Source of the DNA: GCA-2687025 sp964473525
Lineage (GTDB): Bacteria; Poribacteria; WGA-4E; GCA-2687025
Length of the DNA: 12,124 nt
Direction: 5' to 3'
NCBI GenBank assembly: GCA_964473525.1
Contig: CAYYPK010000084.1
Coordinates: 1-12,124, forward strand
Both the position numbers and the translations under genes were made by a program. The notes beneath the pieces are model-generated. The model saw only the letters and a program-made list of their open reading frames with translations. It did not search any database and was not told the DNA's origin. Positions 1-7,657 of the stretch are shown here, one piece after another. Numbering within the stretch: position 1 is the stretch's first letter; the number at the start of each line of letters is the position of its first letter.

Positions 1-1025
1 GACTCCGGGCGGGGGAACCGAGCCGACGCCGCGCCACCGATGACGGGTCGCCACCAGCGCTCTACACCCTCCTGCGAGTCGTGGAACCGGCCACCGTCCG
101 CGCCGTAGGTCTTCACCGTGTTGAGCGGCCACGGTCGGTCGGCGACGTACGCGAGCGCCCATTGCAGGTTGTCCCAGTGCTCCTGGCCGGTCTTCTGGTT
201 GTTCTGGGAGATGTCGGCAAAGTCGTACAGTTCAGGGTGGTCCATCGTCCGTCGGTGCTCTTCCGCCTTGATGTCCCACGCGTCCCACATCTCGGTGAGA
301 CACACTTCGCGGCCCGCTTCGGCCGCCTTCGCGCGAATGTACTCCGCCCAGTATGTTGCCCACGCCTCCTCGCCGGACGTCTCGTTGTCCATGCAGTAGA
401 GAACGTGCGCGTATCTCAGCGTGTGAGACAGCAGCTTGTCGACGTACCGCCGCTGGTGCTCGAGGACGATCTCGTTGTTGCGTTGCGCGGGCGTCGTGAA
501 GAAGAACGGCTGTGCGTTCCTGCCGGGATGGTCCGGGTACTCCGCAGCGAGGCCGGATTCCTCGTGCGTGTAGTTCACGTTGTTCTTCGGGTTGTACGGG
601 TGTCCGATCCAGTTGTCGCGGGAGTAGTCGAACCGGTCCCAGACCTCTATCTGCACGATGATGTCGCGCGCTTCAGTCCACTCGAGCATGTTCTCGAAGT
701 GCTTCCAATACGCCTCGTTCCACTTGTCGAGGTCGTACCGGCCGTCTGGAAGTTGCGCGACCCGCCACGGCTCGTAGCCGCGGTCCTTGCGCTCGCTCAT
801 CGTGTTGCGGATGTAGTTCGCGCCGACGGCCGCCATCTCGTCGAGATGCGCCTCGAGCTCGGGCACGTGGAACAGACTGTCCTTCTCGCTCCCGCCCAGA
901 AGCATGACCGTCTCGCCCTTGTATTGCCAGTAGCGTGGGTGTTCGTCGGATGGGCGTATGCGACCTTCGTCCGACGGCGTGGCGGCGCAGATCAGTCCCG
1001 CCAGGCAGCAGGAAACAGCGAACAT
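1..1025 (-). CDS. Secreted glycoside-hydrolase-like protein (C-terminus cut by window edge)
   Basis: This gene encodes at least 341 residues and runs off the left edge, so its C-terminus is missing. The ATG at 1025 is preferred because a GAGGAG ribosome-binding site (1034-1039) lies 8 nt upstream. An in-frame ATG at 1073 has no such site. The start is followed by a short hydrophobic stretch (residues 2-15) that looks like a signal peptide, without a clear lipobox. The body resembles (alpha/beta)8-barrel glycoside-hydrolase-like proteins: MLLGGSEKDSLF at 41-52, the N-R segment around 70-74, QIEVWDRFDY at 125-134, CMDNETSGEE at 211-220 and LTEMWDAWD at 243-251. By analogy with clan-A hydrolases, Asn214-Glu215 could hold the acid/base and Glu245 another catalytic residue. 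This is inference and the substrate is unknown. It is transcribed divergently from the sensor kinase. Alternatively it could be a non-catalytic carbohydrate-binding barrel. Confidence 0.85.
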   Translation of the reverse strand, partial: MFAVSCCLAGLICAATPSDEGRIRPSDEHPRYWQYKGETVMLLGGSEKDSLFHVPELEAHLDEMAAVGANYIRNTMSERKDRGYEPWRVAQLPDGRYDLDKWNEAYWKHFENMLEWTEARDIIVQIEVWDRFDYSRDNWIGHPYNPKNNVNYTHEESGLAAEYPDHPGRNAQPFFFTTPAQRNNEIVLEHQRRYVDKLLSHTLRYAHVLYCMDNETSGEEAWATYWAEYIRAKAAEAGREVCLTEMWDAWDIKAEEHRRTMDHPELYDFADISQNNQKTGQEHWDNLQWALAYVADRPWPLNTVKTYGADGGRFHDSQEGVERWWRPVIGGAASARFPRPE

Positions 1026-1033
1026 GCCCAATA

Positions 1034-1039
1034 CTCCTC
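1034..1039 (-). promoter_or_regulatory. Ribosome-binding site for the glycoside-hydrolase-like gene
   Basis: On the minus strand this reads GAGGAG, 8 nt before the ATG at 1025. It decides the start, because the alternative in-frame ATG at 1073 has no purine-rich site in front of it. Confidence 0.7.
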
Positions 1040-1222
1040 GTGGCGTTCCGACGCGGGTGGCGGCAAAGGTCATACCATCACGGCGAGCGCAGCGCAAAGC
1101 TTAGCCTGTATAGCCGTCTCAGGCGCGGACCGTCGGTGTCTGCTGGATGGCAGTGTCGTCGGCCATGGGGTGTCTCGGTCACACGCCGGCGGCTGCTCGG
1201 TGGTGCGGGCGTGTACAGGGTT

Positions 1223-1252
1223 TTGACCCGCTGCACTCTCAGGGTCTACCCT
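1223..1252 (+). promoter_or_regulatory. Candidate sigma-70-like promoter for the sensor kinase
   Basis: TTGACC (1223-1228) and TACCCT (1247-1252) are separated by 18 bp and point toward the kinase gene. Transcription would begin near 1259 and leave a leader of about 150 nt. The -10 element lies inside the palindrome at 1240-1253. The match to consensus is modest, and the promoter consensus of this organism is unknown. Confidence 0.25.
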
Positions 1253-1253
1253 G
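1240..1253. promoter_or_regulatory. 14-bp palindrome, possible operator
   Basis: The sequence is CAGGGT-CT-ACCCTG, a perfect 6-bp inverted repeat around a 2-bp centre. It overlaps the candidate -10 element for the kinase, which is where a repressor would act. A further direct copy of CAGGGT sits at 1216-1221, 24 bp upstream of the left arm. No dedicated regulator gene is visible in the window. Confidence 0.35.
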
Positions 1254-1299
1254 GATCCGACGACTCAGCTCGACGGGAATCAGAACGTCCGACTGGACA

Positions 1300-1319
1300 A
1301 ACGTCGCATGTGCGACGTT
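1300..1319. promoter_or_regulatory. 20-bp palindrome in the divergent intergenic region
   Basis: AACGTCGCA and its exact reverse complement TGCGACGTT are separated by TG, giving 9-bp perfect arms. It lies 93 bp before the chosen kinase start and 275 bp from the divergent hydrolase-like start. The 2-bp centre fits a dimeric DNA-binding protein site better than an RNA hairpin loop. No T-tract follows, so it does not look like a terminator. The rest of the 1026-1411 gap shows no convincing gene: the kinase frame stays open upstream, but the implied protein is Arg/Ser-rich and unlike a folded domain. Confidence 0.45.
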
Positions 1320-1411
1320 CCCCACTCGCAACCGCGCGGGTGTACAGCCTCCGACACGGCCTCGCGGCCGGTACACGTCTGGGCGCTAGTGCGGCCGGGT
1401 CTCTCCGTGTA

Positions 1412-4400
1412 ATGACGGGAAGGACGACCCGCGAATGCCACAACGACAGAGTCACACCACGCGTCCTGCCGCACGACGGTCCACCTACTCTCAACTACCG
1501 GTGCGACCCGACCCACGACTTCGCCACCACCTTCGTGAGCGGGAACGCGCTACGCCTGACCGGCGTCGAGGCGACGAGGTTGACCGAAGAGCCTGACTAC
1601 CGCGCGTCCCGGATACATCCCGAGGACAGAGGTCGTGTGGGTGGCGCCATGCGCGCCGTCCACGATGACGACACGCGCACGGTGGACTACCGGTTTCGGC
1701 ACGACGATGGTGAGTATCGGTGGTTTCGCGACACGATGTGCGCGAGTCGAGACGGCGAGGGGCGCCAGGGCGAGATCGTCGGCTCGGTCGTCGACGTCAC
1801 AGACCTTATGCAGACGATCGAGCAACTCCGACAATCCGACAGGCTGTCCCGGGCCGTCATCGACCACATGGCTGACGGCGTGCTCGTTGTCGATAAGGAC
1901 GGCGATTTCATACTGACGAATCCAGCTGCCGAAAAGCTGCTGGGGCTTGCGGAACTCGCGCGCGCTGAGGAACATCGACTGCGTGACGACGTGTACACGG
2001 ACGAGGACGCCGGCGAACGCGTGTCCCCCGACGAACGCCCTCTCACCAAGATCCTGAGCGGCCAGGAAGTAAACGGCGCCGAGATGTTCCTCCAGGGGCC
2101 TACCCGGCCGGATGGGGTGTGGCTGCGCGTGAATGCGCGACCCCTGAGCGACGAGCACGGTCCCATGGAAGCAGGCGTAGCCACCCTCCACGACATCACA
2201 GACCGCAAGCGGGCGGAGGCGGCTGCGAGGGCCCGCGAGGAACGGATACGACGCGTCGCCGACAGCGTGCCTGTGCTGGTCTCGTACGTGGATGCCGACC
2301 GCCGCTACCGCTTCTGTAACCAGCTGTACGAGGATTGGTTCGGGCTGTCGGCGGAGGGCATCCAGGGCAAGCCGGTCCGCGATGTGCTGGGAGAGGAGGC
2401 GTACAGCCGCTCGCAGCCGCACATGGACCGAAGTCTACGAGGCGAGCGCCTGAGTTTCGAGACCGAGATTGTCCATCGGAGCAAGGGCAAACGCCATCTG
2501 TCTGTGGACTATGTCCCGCACGTGTCTGAGGGAAACGTCCTCGGACTGTACGTCCTCGGCATGGACATCACTGAGAGGGTCGAGGCCGAGGCGGCCGTTC
2601 GCGAGAGCGAAGCGCAACTCAGATCGATCATGGACGCCGCAGTCGACGGCATCGTCACGATCGACGAGCGCGGCGTCATCAACTCGATGAACCCAGCAGC
2701 CGGGGCCATGTTCGGCTACGACCGTGAGGAGCTGATCGGCAGCAACGTCACCATGCTCATGCCGGAGCCCTACCGTGGCGAGCACCACCAATACCTCAGC
2801 AACTATCTGGACACGGGCGAGTCCAGGGCCATCGGCGTGGGGCGCGAGGTCGAGGGGAGGAGGAAGGACGGCACGACCTTCCCTCTGGAGCTCTCGGTAG
2901 GTGAGGTCGGCCTGAGAGAGCGTCGCATGTTCACGGGCGTCCTGCGCGACGTTACCGAACGCAGGACGCTACAGGATTCGCTGGCCAGTCTCAACGCCGA
3001 CCTCGAGCAGCGTGTGACCGAACGCACGGCGGCACTCGAACGCGAGGCCGAGGAACATCGAGCCACGGCGGAGCTTGTGTGGCAACAGGCTGAGGAGCTC
3101 GACCAGGTCGTGCGCGGGGCTCGATGCATCCTGTGGCGATCCCGGGTGGTCGAGGTCGACGGCTCGTACAGGTGGTCGCCCATGCGCCGACATCTGCCGG
3201 TGTTCGAGGAGTTCCTGCCCGTCGAGATCGCTGACGGCGAGGACTACCACAGCGCGTGGCGCCGAAGCATACCCGCAGAAGACCGGGAACGGATGGACGG
3301 CGTGGGTCACGCCGCCCTGCAGGAAGGGCGCGCGGAATACTCGGTGGAGTATCGCTGCGTGGACATATCGGGCAGAACGCGCTGGCTCCACGATGACGTG
3401 TCGGTCGCGCCCGTCGGCGATGGCGAGTGGCAGTGCGTGGGCGTGCTCACAGACGTCACCGAACGGAAGCGCGCGGAGCAGCTCCAGGTGGTGCTGCACG
3501 AGGTGTTAGAGGCCGCGCATACGGCGGGCTCTCTGACCAATATGTACCGGGCCATGCACGCAGCCGTCAGCACCCTCATCGACGCAACGGGGTTCGCGGT
3601 CGCCCTCGTTGAGCCGGGCGATCCTGACACGATCTCCTTTGCGTACTGGGCTGACGAGAGCGGCCCGGTCGAGGACACGAGTCGGATACACATCCCTAGG
3701 TCCAGGACAGCCACCGTCGCCCGCGCGCGACAGACGCTGTACATGACGGCGCGCCAGAGCCGCGAATACGCGGACGCAGGTGACATCGACCTGCACGGTT
3801 CGACGGCCGGCGCGTGGCTGGGAGCTCCTCTCGTCGCCAACGAGGAGCTCATCGGTGTTCTGCGCCTCGTGAACCACACTGACCCGGATCCCTACACCGC
3901 CGACGATGTCGTCACACTCACATACGTTGCCAACCAGATGGCTCTAGCCATCGACCGCAGGCGGACGCACGACGAGCTCGACAGCGAGCGGCGCCTGTTC
4001 CAGACGCTCATGGAGCACTCGCCTGACTCCATCTACTTCAAGGACGACGAGGGCCGGTTCACGCGCGTAAGCCGTGTGAGCGCGGAACGCATGGGTGCGC
4101 GCGACCCGAAGGAGGTCGTGGGCAAGACCGACCGTGACTTCTACCCAAAGGAGCTTGCGGAGACGCTCATCGACCAAGAGGCGGAGATATTCGGCACTGG
4201 TAGGCCTCTTGTGGACCACCTCGAACGGTACTTGCCGGAAGGCGGCGAGGAGATCTGGTCGCTCATTAGCAAGATGCCGTTGCGAGACGAGCAGGGCCGG
4301 GTAACTGGCCTCGTGGGGATCAACCGTCGAGTCACCGACCTGGTCCAAACGCAGGACGCGCTACGTGAGGAGCAGCGGCTGTTCAAGGGCCTCATGGACA

Positions 4401-5446
4401 ACATCCCGGTCCTGATCTGCCTCAAGGACACCGAGTCCCGATTCCTCCGCGTCAACGGTGTCTGCGCGAAGGCGCTTGGCCTGGCCAGCGAGGAGGACGC
4501 CGTGGGGCTGAGCGACACGGACATCTTCCACGCTGCGGAGGCGCGACGATACCGCACCGAGGAGGAGGTCGTGATGCGGACCGGCGTCCCCATTCTCGGT
4601 CGCATCCAGGCCGACGGCGCCGGTAGCTGGGTGTCGACCACGAAGGCGCCCCTGCGCGATGAGAGTGGCGAGGTCGTCGGGCTGATCGCTGTGAACCGGG
4701 ACGTCTCTGAAGCCATGCGCGCGCAGGAGGCGTTGCGCGAGAGCGAGACGCAGAGGACACAGCTGCTGGAACAGATGATCGCCGTCCAGGAAGAGGAACG
4801 CGCGCGCATCTCCCGTGAGTTGCACGACCAGGTGGGGCAGGAACTCACCTCGGTCCTCATTGGCCTCCGCGTCATCGAAGCCGCCGACACCACCGAGGAC
4901 GCGGCCGGGCAGGCGAAGGTTCTGCGCGAAGTGACCGCCAACACGCTCGAGGACGTGCGTCAGATCGCCTTCGACATGCGGCCGAGCTCGCTGGACGATC
5001 TGGGAATGGAGACGGCGCTTAGGCGGGACTTGGAGCTGCTCTCCCGGAACGCTGGCTTCGAAGCCACCTTCCGATCCACAAACCCAGATGATCTGTCGCT
5101 CCCGACGGAGATGGAAGTCGGCATATACCGGATCGTGCACACCGCCCTGACCAACATCGTGCGGCACGCAGACGCGCAGCGCGTCGACGTAGCTTTGCAG
5201 ACACGCCGCGTACGCCACGGTGGATGCAGTGTGTCCGTCATCATCCAGGACGACGGGAAGGGCTTCGACGTGGACGCCGTGCTCGCGGGTCCCGTCGAAG
5301 GGCGGTTCGGCTTGCTGTCGATGCAGGAGCGCGCCAGGCTCATGGGCGGCGAGGTCACGGTTGAGTCCATCGTCGGAGAGGGGTCGTCGGTCCTGATCGA
5401 AGTGACGAAACCCGACTGGCCGCGGTCGACGCAGACCGCAGACTGA
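1412..5446 (+). CDS. Multi-PAS/GAF sensor histidine kinase, HPK7 (NarX/UhpB-type) family
   Basis: This protein of 1344 residues autophosphorylates on histidine and should pass phosphate to a partner regulator, usually of the NarL type. Approximate domains in order are PAS 27-133, PAS 140-266, PAS 278-390, PAS 398-518, coiled coil 520-566, PAS 569-689, GAF 691-850, PAS 859-977, PAS 987-1100, HisKA_3 1117-1185 and HATPase_c 1230-1333. Most PAS units end in a D-[IV]-T-[DE]-R-like motif. The phospho-acceptor is His1138 in RELHDQVGQ. ATP-binding boxes are Asn1248 (ALTNIVRHA), DDGKGFD (1280-1286) and the GLLSMQERA region near 1300. There is no membrane segment, so sensing is cytosolic. No response regulator is next to it, so it is an orphan kinase here. 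The start is uncertain: the frame is open back to 935, but that part overlaps the hydrolase-like gene and is not protein-like. The ATG at 1412 lacks a good ribosome-binding site. Confidence 0.93.
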   Translation: MTGRTTRECHNDRVTPRVLPHDGPPTLNYRCDPTHDFATTFVSGNALRLTGVEATRLTEEPDYRASRIHPEDRGRVGGAMRAVHDDDTRTVDYRFRHDDGEYRWFRDTMCASRDGEGRQGEIVGSVVDVTDLMQTIEQLRQSDRLSRAVIDHMADGVLVVDKDGDFILTNPAAEKLLGLAELARAEEHRLRDDVYTDEDAGERVSPDERPLTKILSGQEVNGAEMFLQGPTRPDGVWLRVNARPLSDEHGPMEAGVATLHDITDRKRAEAAARAREERIRRVADSVPVLVSYVDADRRYRFCNQLYEDWFGLSAEGIQGKPVRDVLGEEAYSRSQPHMDRSLRGERLSFETEIVHRSKGKRHLSVDYVPHVSEGNVLGLYVLGMDITERVEAEAAVRESEAQLRSIMDAAVDGIVTIDERGVINSMNPAAGAMFGYDREELIGSNVTMLMPEPYRGEHHQYLSNYLDTGESRAIGVGREVEGRRKDGTTFPLELSVGEVGLRERRMFTGVLRDVTERRTLQDSLASLNADLEQRVTERTAALEREAEEHRATAELVWQQAEELDQVVRGARCILWRSRVVEVDGSYRWSPMRRHLPVFEEFLPVEIADGEDYHSAWRRSIPAEDRERMDGVGHAALQEGRAEYSVEYRCVDISGRTRWLHDDVSVAPVGDGEWQCVGVLTDVTERKRAEQLQVVLHEVLEAAHTAGSLTNMYRAMHAAVSTLIDATGFAVALVEPGDPDTISFAYWADESGPVEDTSRIHIPRSRTATVARARQTLYMTARQSREYADAGDIDLHGSTAGAWLGAPLVANEELIGVLRLVNHTDPDPYTADDVVTLTYVANQMALAIDRRRTHDELDSERRLFQTLMEHSPDSIYFKDDEGRFTRVSRVSAERMGARDPKEVVGKTDRDFYPKELAETLIDQEAEIFGTGRPLVDHLERYLPEGGEEIWSLISKMPLRDEQGRVTGLVGINRRVTDLVQTQDALREEQRLFKGLMDNIPVLICLKDTESRFLRVNGVCAKALGLASEEDAVGLSDTDIFHAAEARRYRTEEEVVMRTGVPILGRIQADGAGSWVSTTKAPLRDESGEVVGLIAVNRDVSEAMRAQEALRESETQRTQLLEQMIAVQEEERARISRELHDQVGQELTSVLIGLRVIEAADTTEDAAGQAKVLREVTANTLEDVRQIAFDMRPSSLDDLGMETALRRDLELLSRNAGFEATFRSTNPDDLSLPTEMEVGIYRIVHTALTNIVRHADAQRVDVALQTRRVRHGGCSVSVIIQDDGKGFDVDAVLAGPVEGRFGLLSMQERARLMGGEVTVESIVGEGSSVLIEVTKPDWPRSTQTAD

Positions 5447-5610
5447 CCTTCGCTGCCACGCCGATGCCCAACCACTAGCAGCGACCATCCCGCCTGCGCG
5501 TCGGCGGCATCATCGTTCCGCGTCTGAAACCGTCACGCGCACATCCGCCCCTGCCTACCGGGCGCGTGTTGGGCTACTGCTTGCGCGGAGCCGGCCCCAC
5601 GCGCCCGGCC

Positions 5611-7548
5611 ATGGATAGGGAGCCGGCGACCATACGCCAGAAGCGATCCAGATACCGCGACCGCGCCACGGACGAGACGGCGCCGCCTCGTTTCATCCTG
5701 CGTGTGCTCGGCCTCGGTTCGCTATTGATCTTCGTGAACTGCGCGTGGTTGATAGCGACGGAGAATCACGTTGTCCACACCGGTGGACTGTCCGTGTTCT
5801 CCATCTTCCCGACCGTGCTGTTCACGCTCGTCGCCCTGACGCTCGTGAACTTCGCGCTTCGACGGTACGCGCCGACGCACTCGCTGACCGCTGTGGAACT
5901 GGCCACGGTGTATGTGATGGTCTCCGTGGCTACCTCGCTCGCGGGCCACGACATCGTCAAGCAACTCGTGCCACTGATGGGCAACGCCTTCTGGTACGCC
6001 ACGCACGAGAACGACTGGGCGGCGCTCTTCCACGCACATCTACCCACGTGGCTCACTGTGCGCGACGAACGCGCGTTGACCGGCTACTACGAAGGCGGCG
6101 CCATGCCCTGGCACGCCGACATCTGGCCGAGCTGGGCAGCGCCGTTCCTGGCCTGGACTGCACTCGCCGCGATGGTCCTCTTCGGGATGTTGTGCGTCAC
6201 GATCCTCCTGCGACGGCAGTGGATGGACCACGAGAAGCTCAACTACCCCATCGCGCAGCTCCCCATCGAGGTCATCGGCTCCGGTGAGACGCTCTTCCGC
6301 AGTCGACTGCTCTGGGCGGGCTTCGCCGTCGCCTTCGGGCTAGAACTCATGGCGGGACTGAACTTCCTATACCCCGCTATCCCCATGGTGAACCTGAAGG
6401 CGAATCTCGCCCCTCTGTTCCGTGAGAAGCCGTGGAACGCCATGCACGGCATGCCGCTGCACTTCTACGCCTTCGCGGTCGGGCTGGCGTATCTCATGCC
6501 GGTGGACCTGTCGCTGTCGTTCTGGGTGTTCTTCCTCACGTGGAAGGCCCAGCACGTCATCGCCGCGCGGATGGGGTGGCCGCCAGCGGACCCATGGCAC
6601 GCCGAGGGACGAGCTGGAGCGTGGCTGGCGTTGGCGCTCATCGCTGTGTGGTCGGGGCGCCATCACCTTCGGCGCGTCTTCGCAACGGTGTCTGGGCGAG
6701 GACCGCGCGACGAAGACGCCCGCCTGTACCGGTTCGCCGCGTATGGCGCGCTAGGGTCGGCGGCGTTGACGCTTGTGTTCGCCCGCGCCGCGGGCCTGCA
6801 GATCTGGGCAGCGTTACTCTACTTCGGAATGTACCTCGCCTTCTGCATCGCCATGACGCGTATGCGCGCGGAGCTTGGCCCGCCCACGCACGAACTCCAC
6901 AACGTCCGCCCGGATCGCCTGATGGTTCTGTTCGCGGGCACCCACGCGGTCGGCGCCCGCAACCTGACGGTGATGCGCCTCCTCTCCTGGCTCTCCTACG
7001 GCTACCGGTGCCACCCCATGCCGCACCAGATGGAGGGCTTCAAGATCGGCGCGCGCTTCGGCACGCGCGATCGCCGGCTCATCACGGCGATGATCCTCGC
7101 GGGAGCCCTCGGGGCAGTCTTCGGCATCGGCATGCACATCCTGGTCGGCTATCTGTGGCGGCCGATCTACGTCATGGGCGGCCCGTACCGCAAGCTCGGC
7201 GGCTGGCTCGCGGGTCCACGAGACCCCGACATGTTTCAGGCGGCGCGCGTCGTCTTTGGGGGCGCCGTCACTGTGGGTCTGGCGGCGCTGAAGAGACGGT
7301 TCGTGTGGTGGCCGTTCTACCCCGTCGGATACGCAGTGAGCTATGGCTGGGCCATCAGCTGGATGTGGTTCTCGATCTTCATCGGATGGGCGGCGAAGCG
7401 CGTCATTCTGACCTCGTCAGGCATTGGCGGGTACAGGCGGGCGATCCCGTTCTTCCTCGGGCTCGTCATCGGACAGTTTGTCGCCGGCAGCGGATGGTGC
7501 CTCGTCGGTGTCGCTATCCGACGGATCGTGTACAGCCCCTTCCCCTAG
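5611..7548 (+). CDS. Multi-pass membrane protein, DUF6785/DUF6784-like (OPT-transporter-like)
   Basis: This 645-residue integral membrane protein has about 12-13 hydrophobic segments, near residues 28-48, 61-81, 96-116, 178-200, 233-255, 285-309, 335-348, 374-392, 396-416, 490-512, 545-560, 572-594 and 611-637. Recognisable patterns are the charged loop DHEKLNYPIAQLP (206-218), RAELGPPTHELH (419-430), then FAGTHAVGARNLT (441-453) and PMPHQMEGFKIG (469-480). I associate these with DUF6785/DUF6784 proteins, which resemble oligopeptide transporters. The transported molecule is unknown; small-molecule uptake is inference. The ATG at 5611 is preferred, with a Lys/Arg-rich cytosolic N-terminus. A GTG at 5566 is in frame but adds an unlikely extension, and neither start has a strong ribosome-binding site. 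The UroD-fold gene 109 bp downstream on the same strand may belong to the same transcript. Confidence 0.85.
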   Translation: MDREPATIRQKRSRYRDRATDETAPPRFILRVLGLGSLLIFVNCAWLIATENHVVHTGGLSVFSIFPTVLFTLVALTLVNFALRRYAPTHSLTAVELATVYVMVSVATSLAGHDIVKQLVPLMGNAFWYATHENDWAALFHAHLPTWLTVRDERALTGYYEGGAMPWHADIWPSWAAPFLAWTALAAMVLFGMLCVTILLRRQWMDHEKLNYPIAQLPIEVIGSGETLFRSRLLWAGFAVAFGLELMAGLNFLYPAIPMVNLKANLAPLFREKPWNAMHGMPLHFYAFAVGLAYLMPVDLSLSFWVFFLTWKAQHVIAARMGWPPADPWHAEGRAGAWLALALIAVWSGRHHLRRVFATVSGRGPRDEDARLYRFAAYGALGSAALTLVFARAAGLQIWAALLYFGMYLAFCIAMTRMRAELGPPTHELHNVRPDRLMVLFAGTHAVGARNLTVMRLLSWLSYGYRCHPMPHQMEGFKIGARFGTRDRRLITAMILAGALGAVFGIGMHILVGYLWRPIYVMGGPYRKLGGWLAGPRDPDMFQAARVVFGGAVTVGLAALKRRFVWWPFYPVGYAVSYGWAISWMWFSIFIGWAAKRVILTSSGIGGYRRAIPFFLGLVIGQFVAGSGWCLVGVAIRRIVYSPFP

Positions 7549-7641
7549 CCGCCCGCGTCGCTCCCGGTTGGCTATGAATACAGCACGGCGCGGCCCGCGC
7601 GTTCCTCCTGGTACGCTGACACCGCGGCCGCCTGCCAGGCC

Positions 7642-7648
7642 GGAGGGG
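7642..7648 (+). promoter_or_regulatory. Ribosome-binding site for the first UroD-fold gene
   Basis: GGAGGGG lies 9 nt before the GTG at 7658. It makes that GTG a better start than the in-frame ATG at 7574, which has no such site and would add an Arg/Pro-rich extension outside the fold. Confidence 0.7.
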
Positions 7649-7657
7649 AGAAGACAG

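Noticed and set aside
81..1226. Long plus-strand frame of 381 codons
   Set aside because: It is antisense to the hydrolase-like gene, which has recognisable motifs, a ribosome-binding site and a signal peptide. The frame is a by-product of high GC content.
935..1411. N-terminal extension of the kinase by up to 159 residues
   Set aside because: The frame is open, but it overlaps the start of the hydrolase-like gene on the other strand. It is Arg/Ser-rich without any domain pattern, and it covers both palindromes.
4361..5488. Minus-strand frame of 375 codons opposite the kinase core
   Set aside because: The opposite strand encodes unmistakable HisKA_3 and HATPase motifs. The antisense product is rich in Arg, His and Val without domain features.
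6432..7577. Plus-strand frame of 381 codons inside the membrane protein gene
   Set aside because: It is very rich in Arg, Pro and His and hydrophilic throughout, a typical frame-shifted shadow. The other frame encodes regular membrane helices.
7588..7600. GCGCGG-C-CCGCGC hairpin between the membrane protein and UroD copy 1
   Set aside because: The loop is too tight for a standard terminator and no T-tract follows. It is probably GC-driven, and the two genes may still be co-transcribed.
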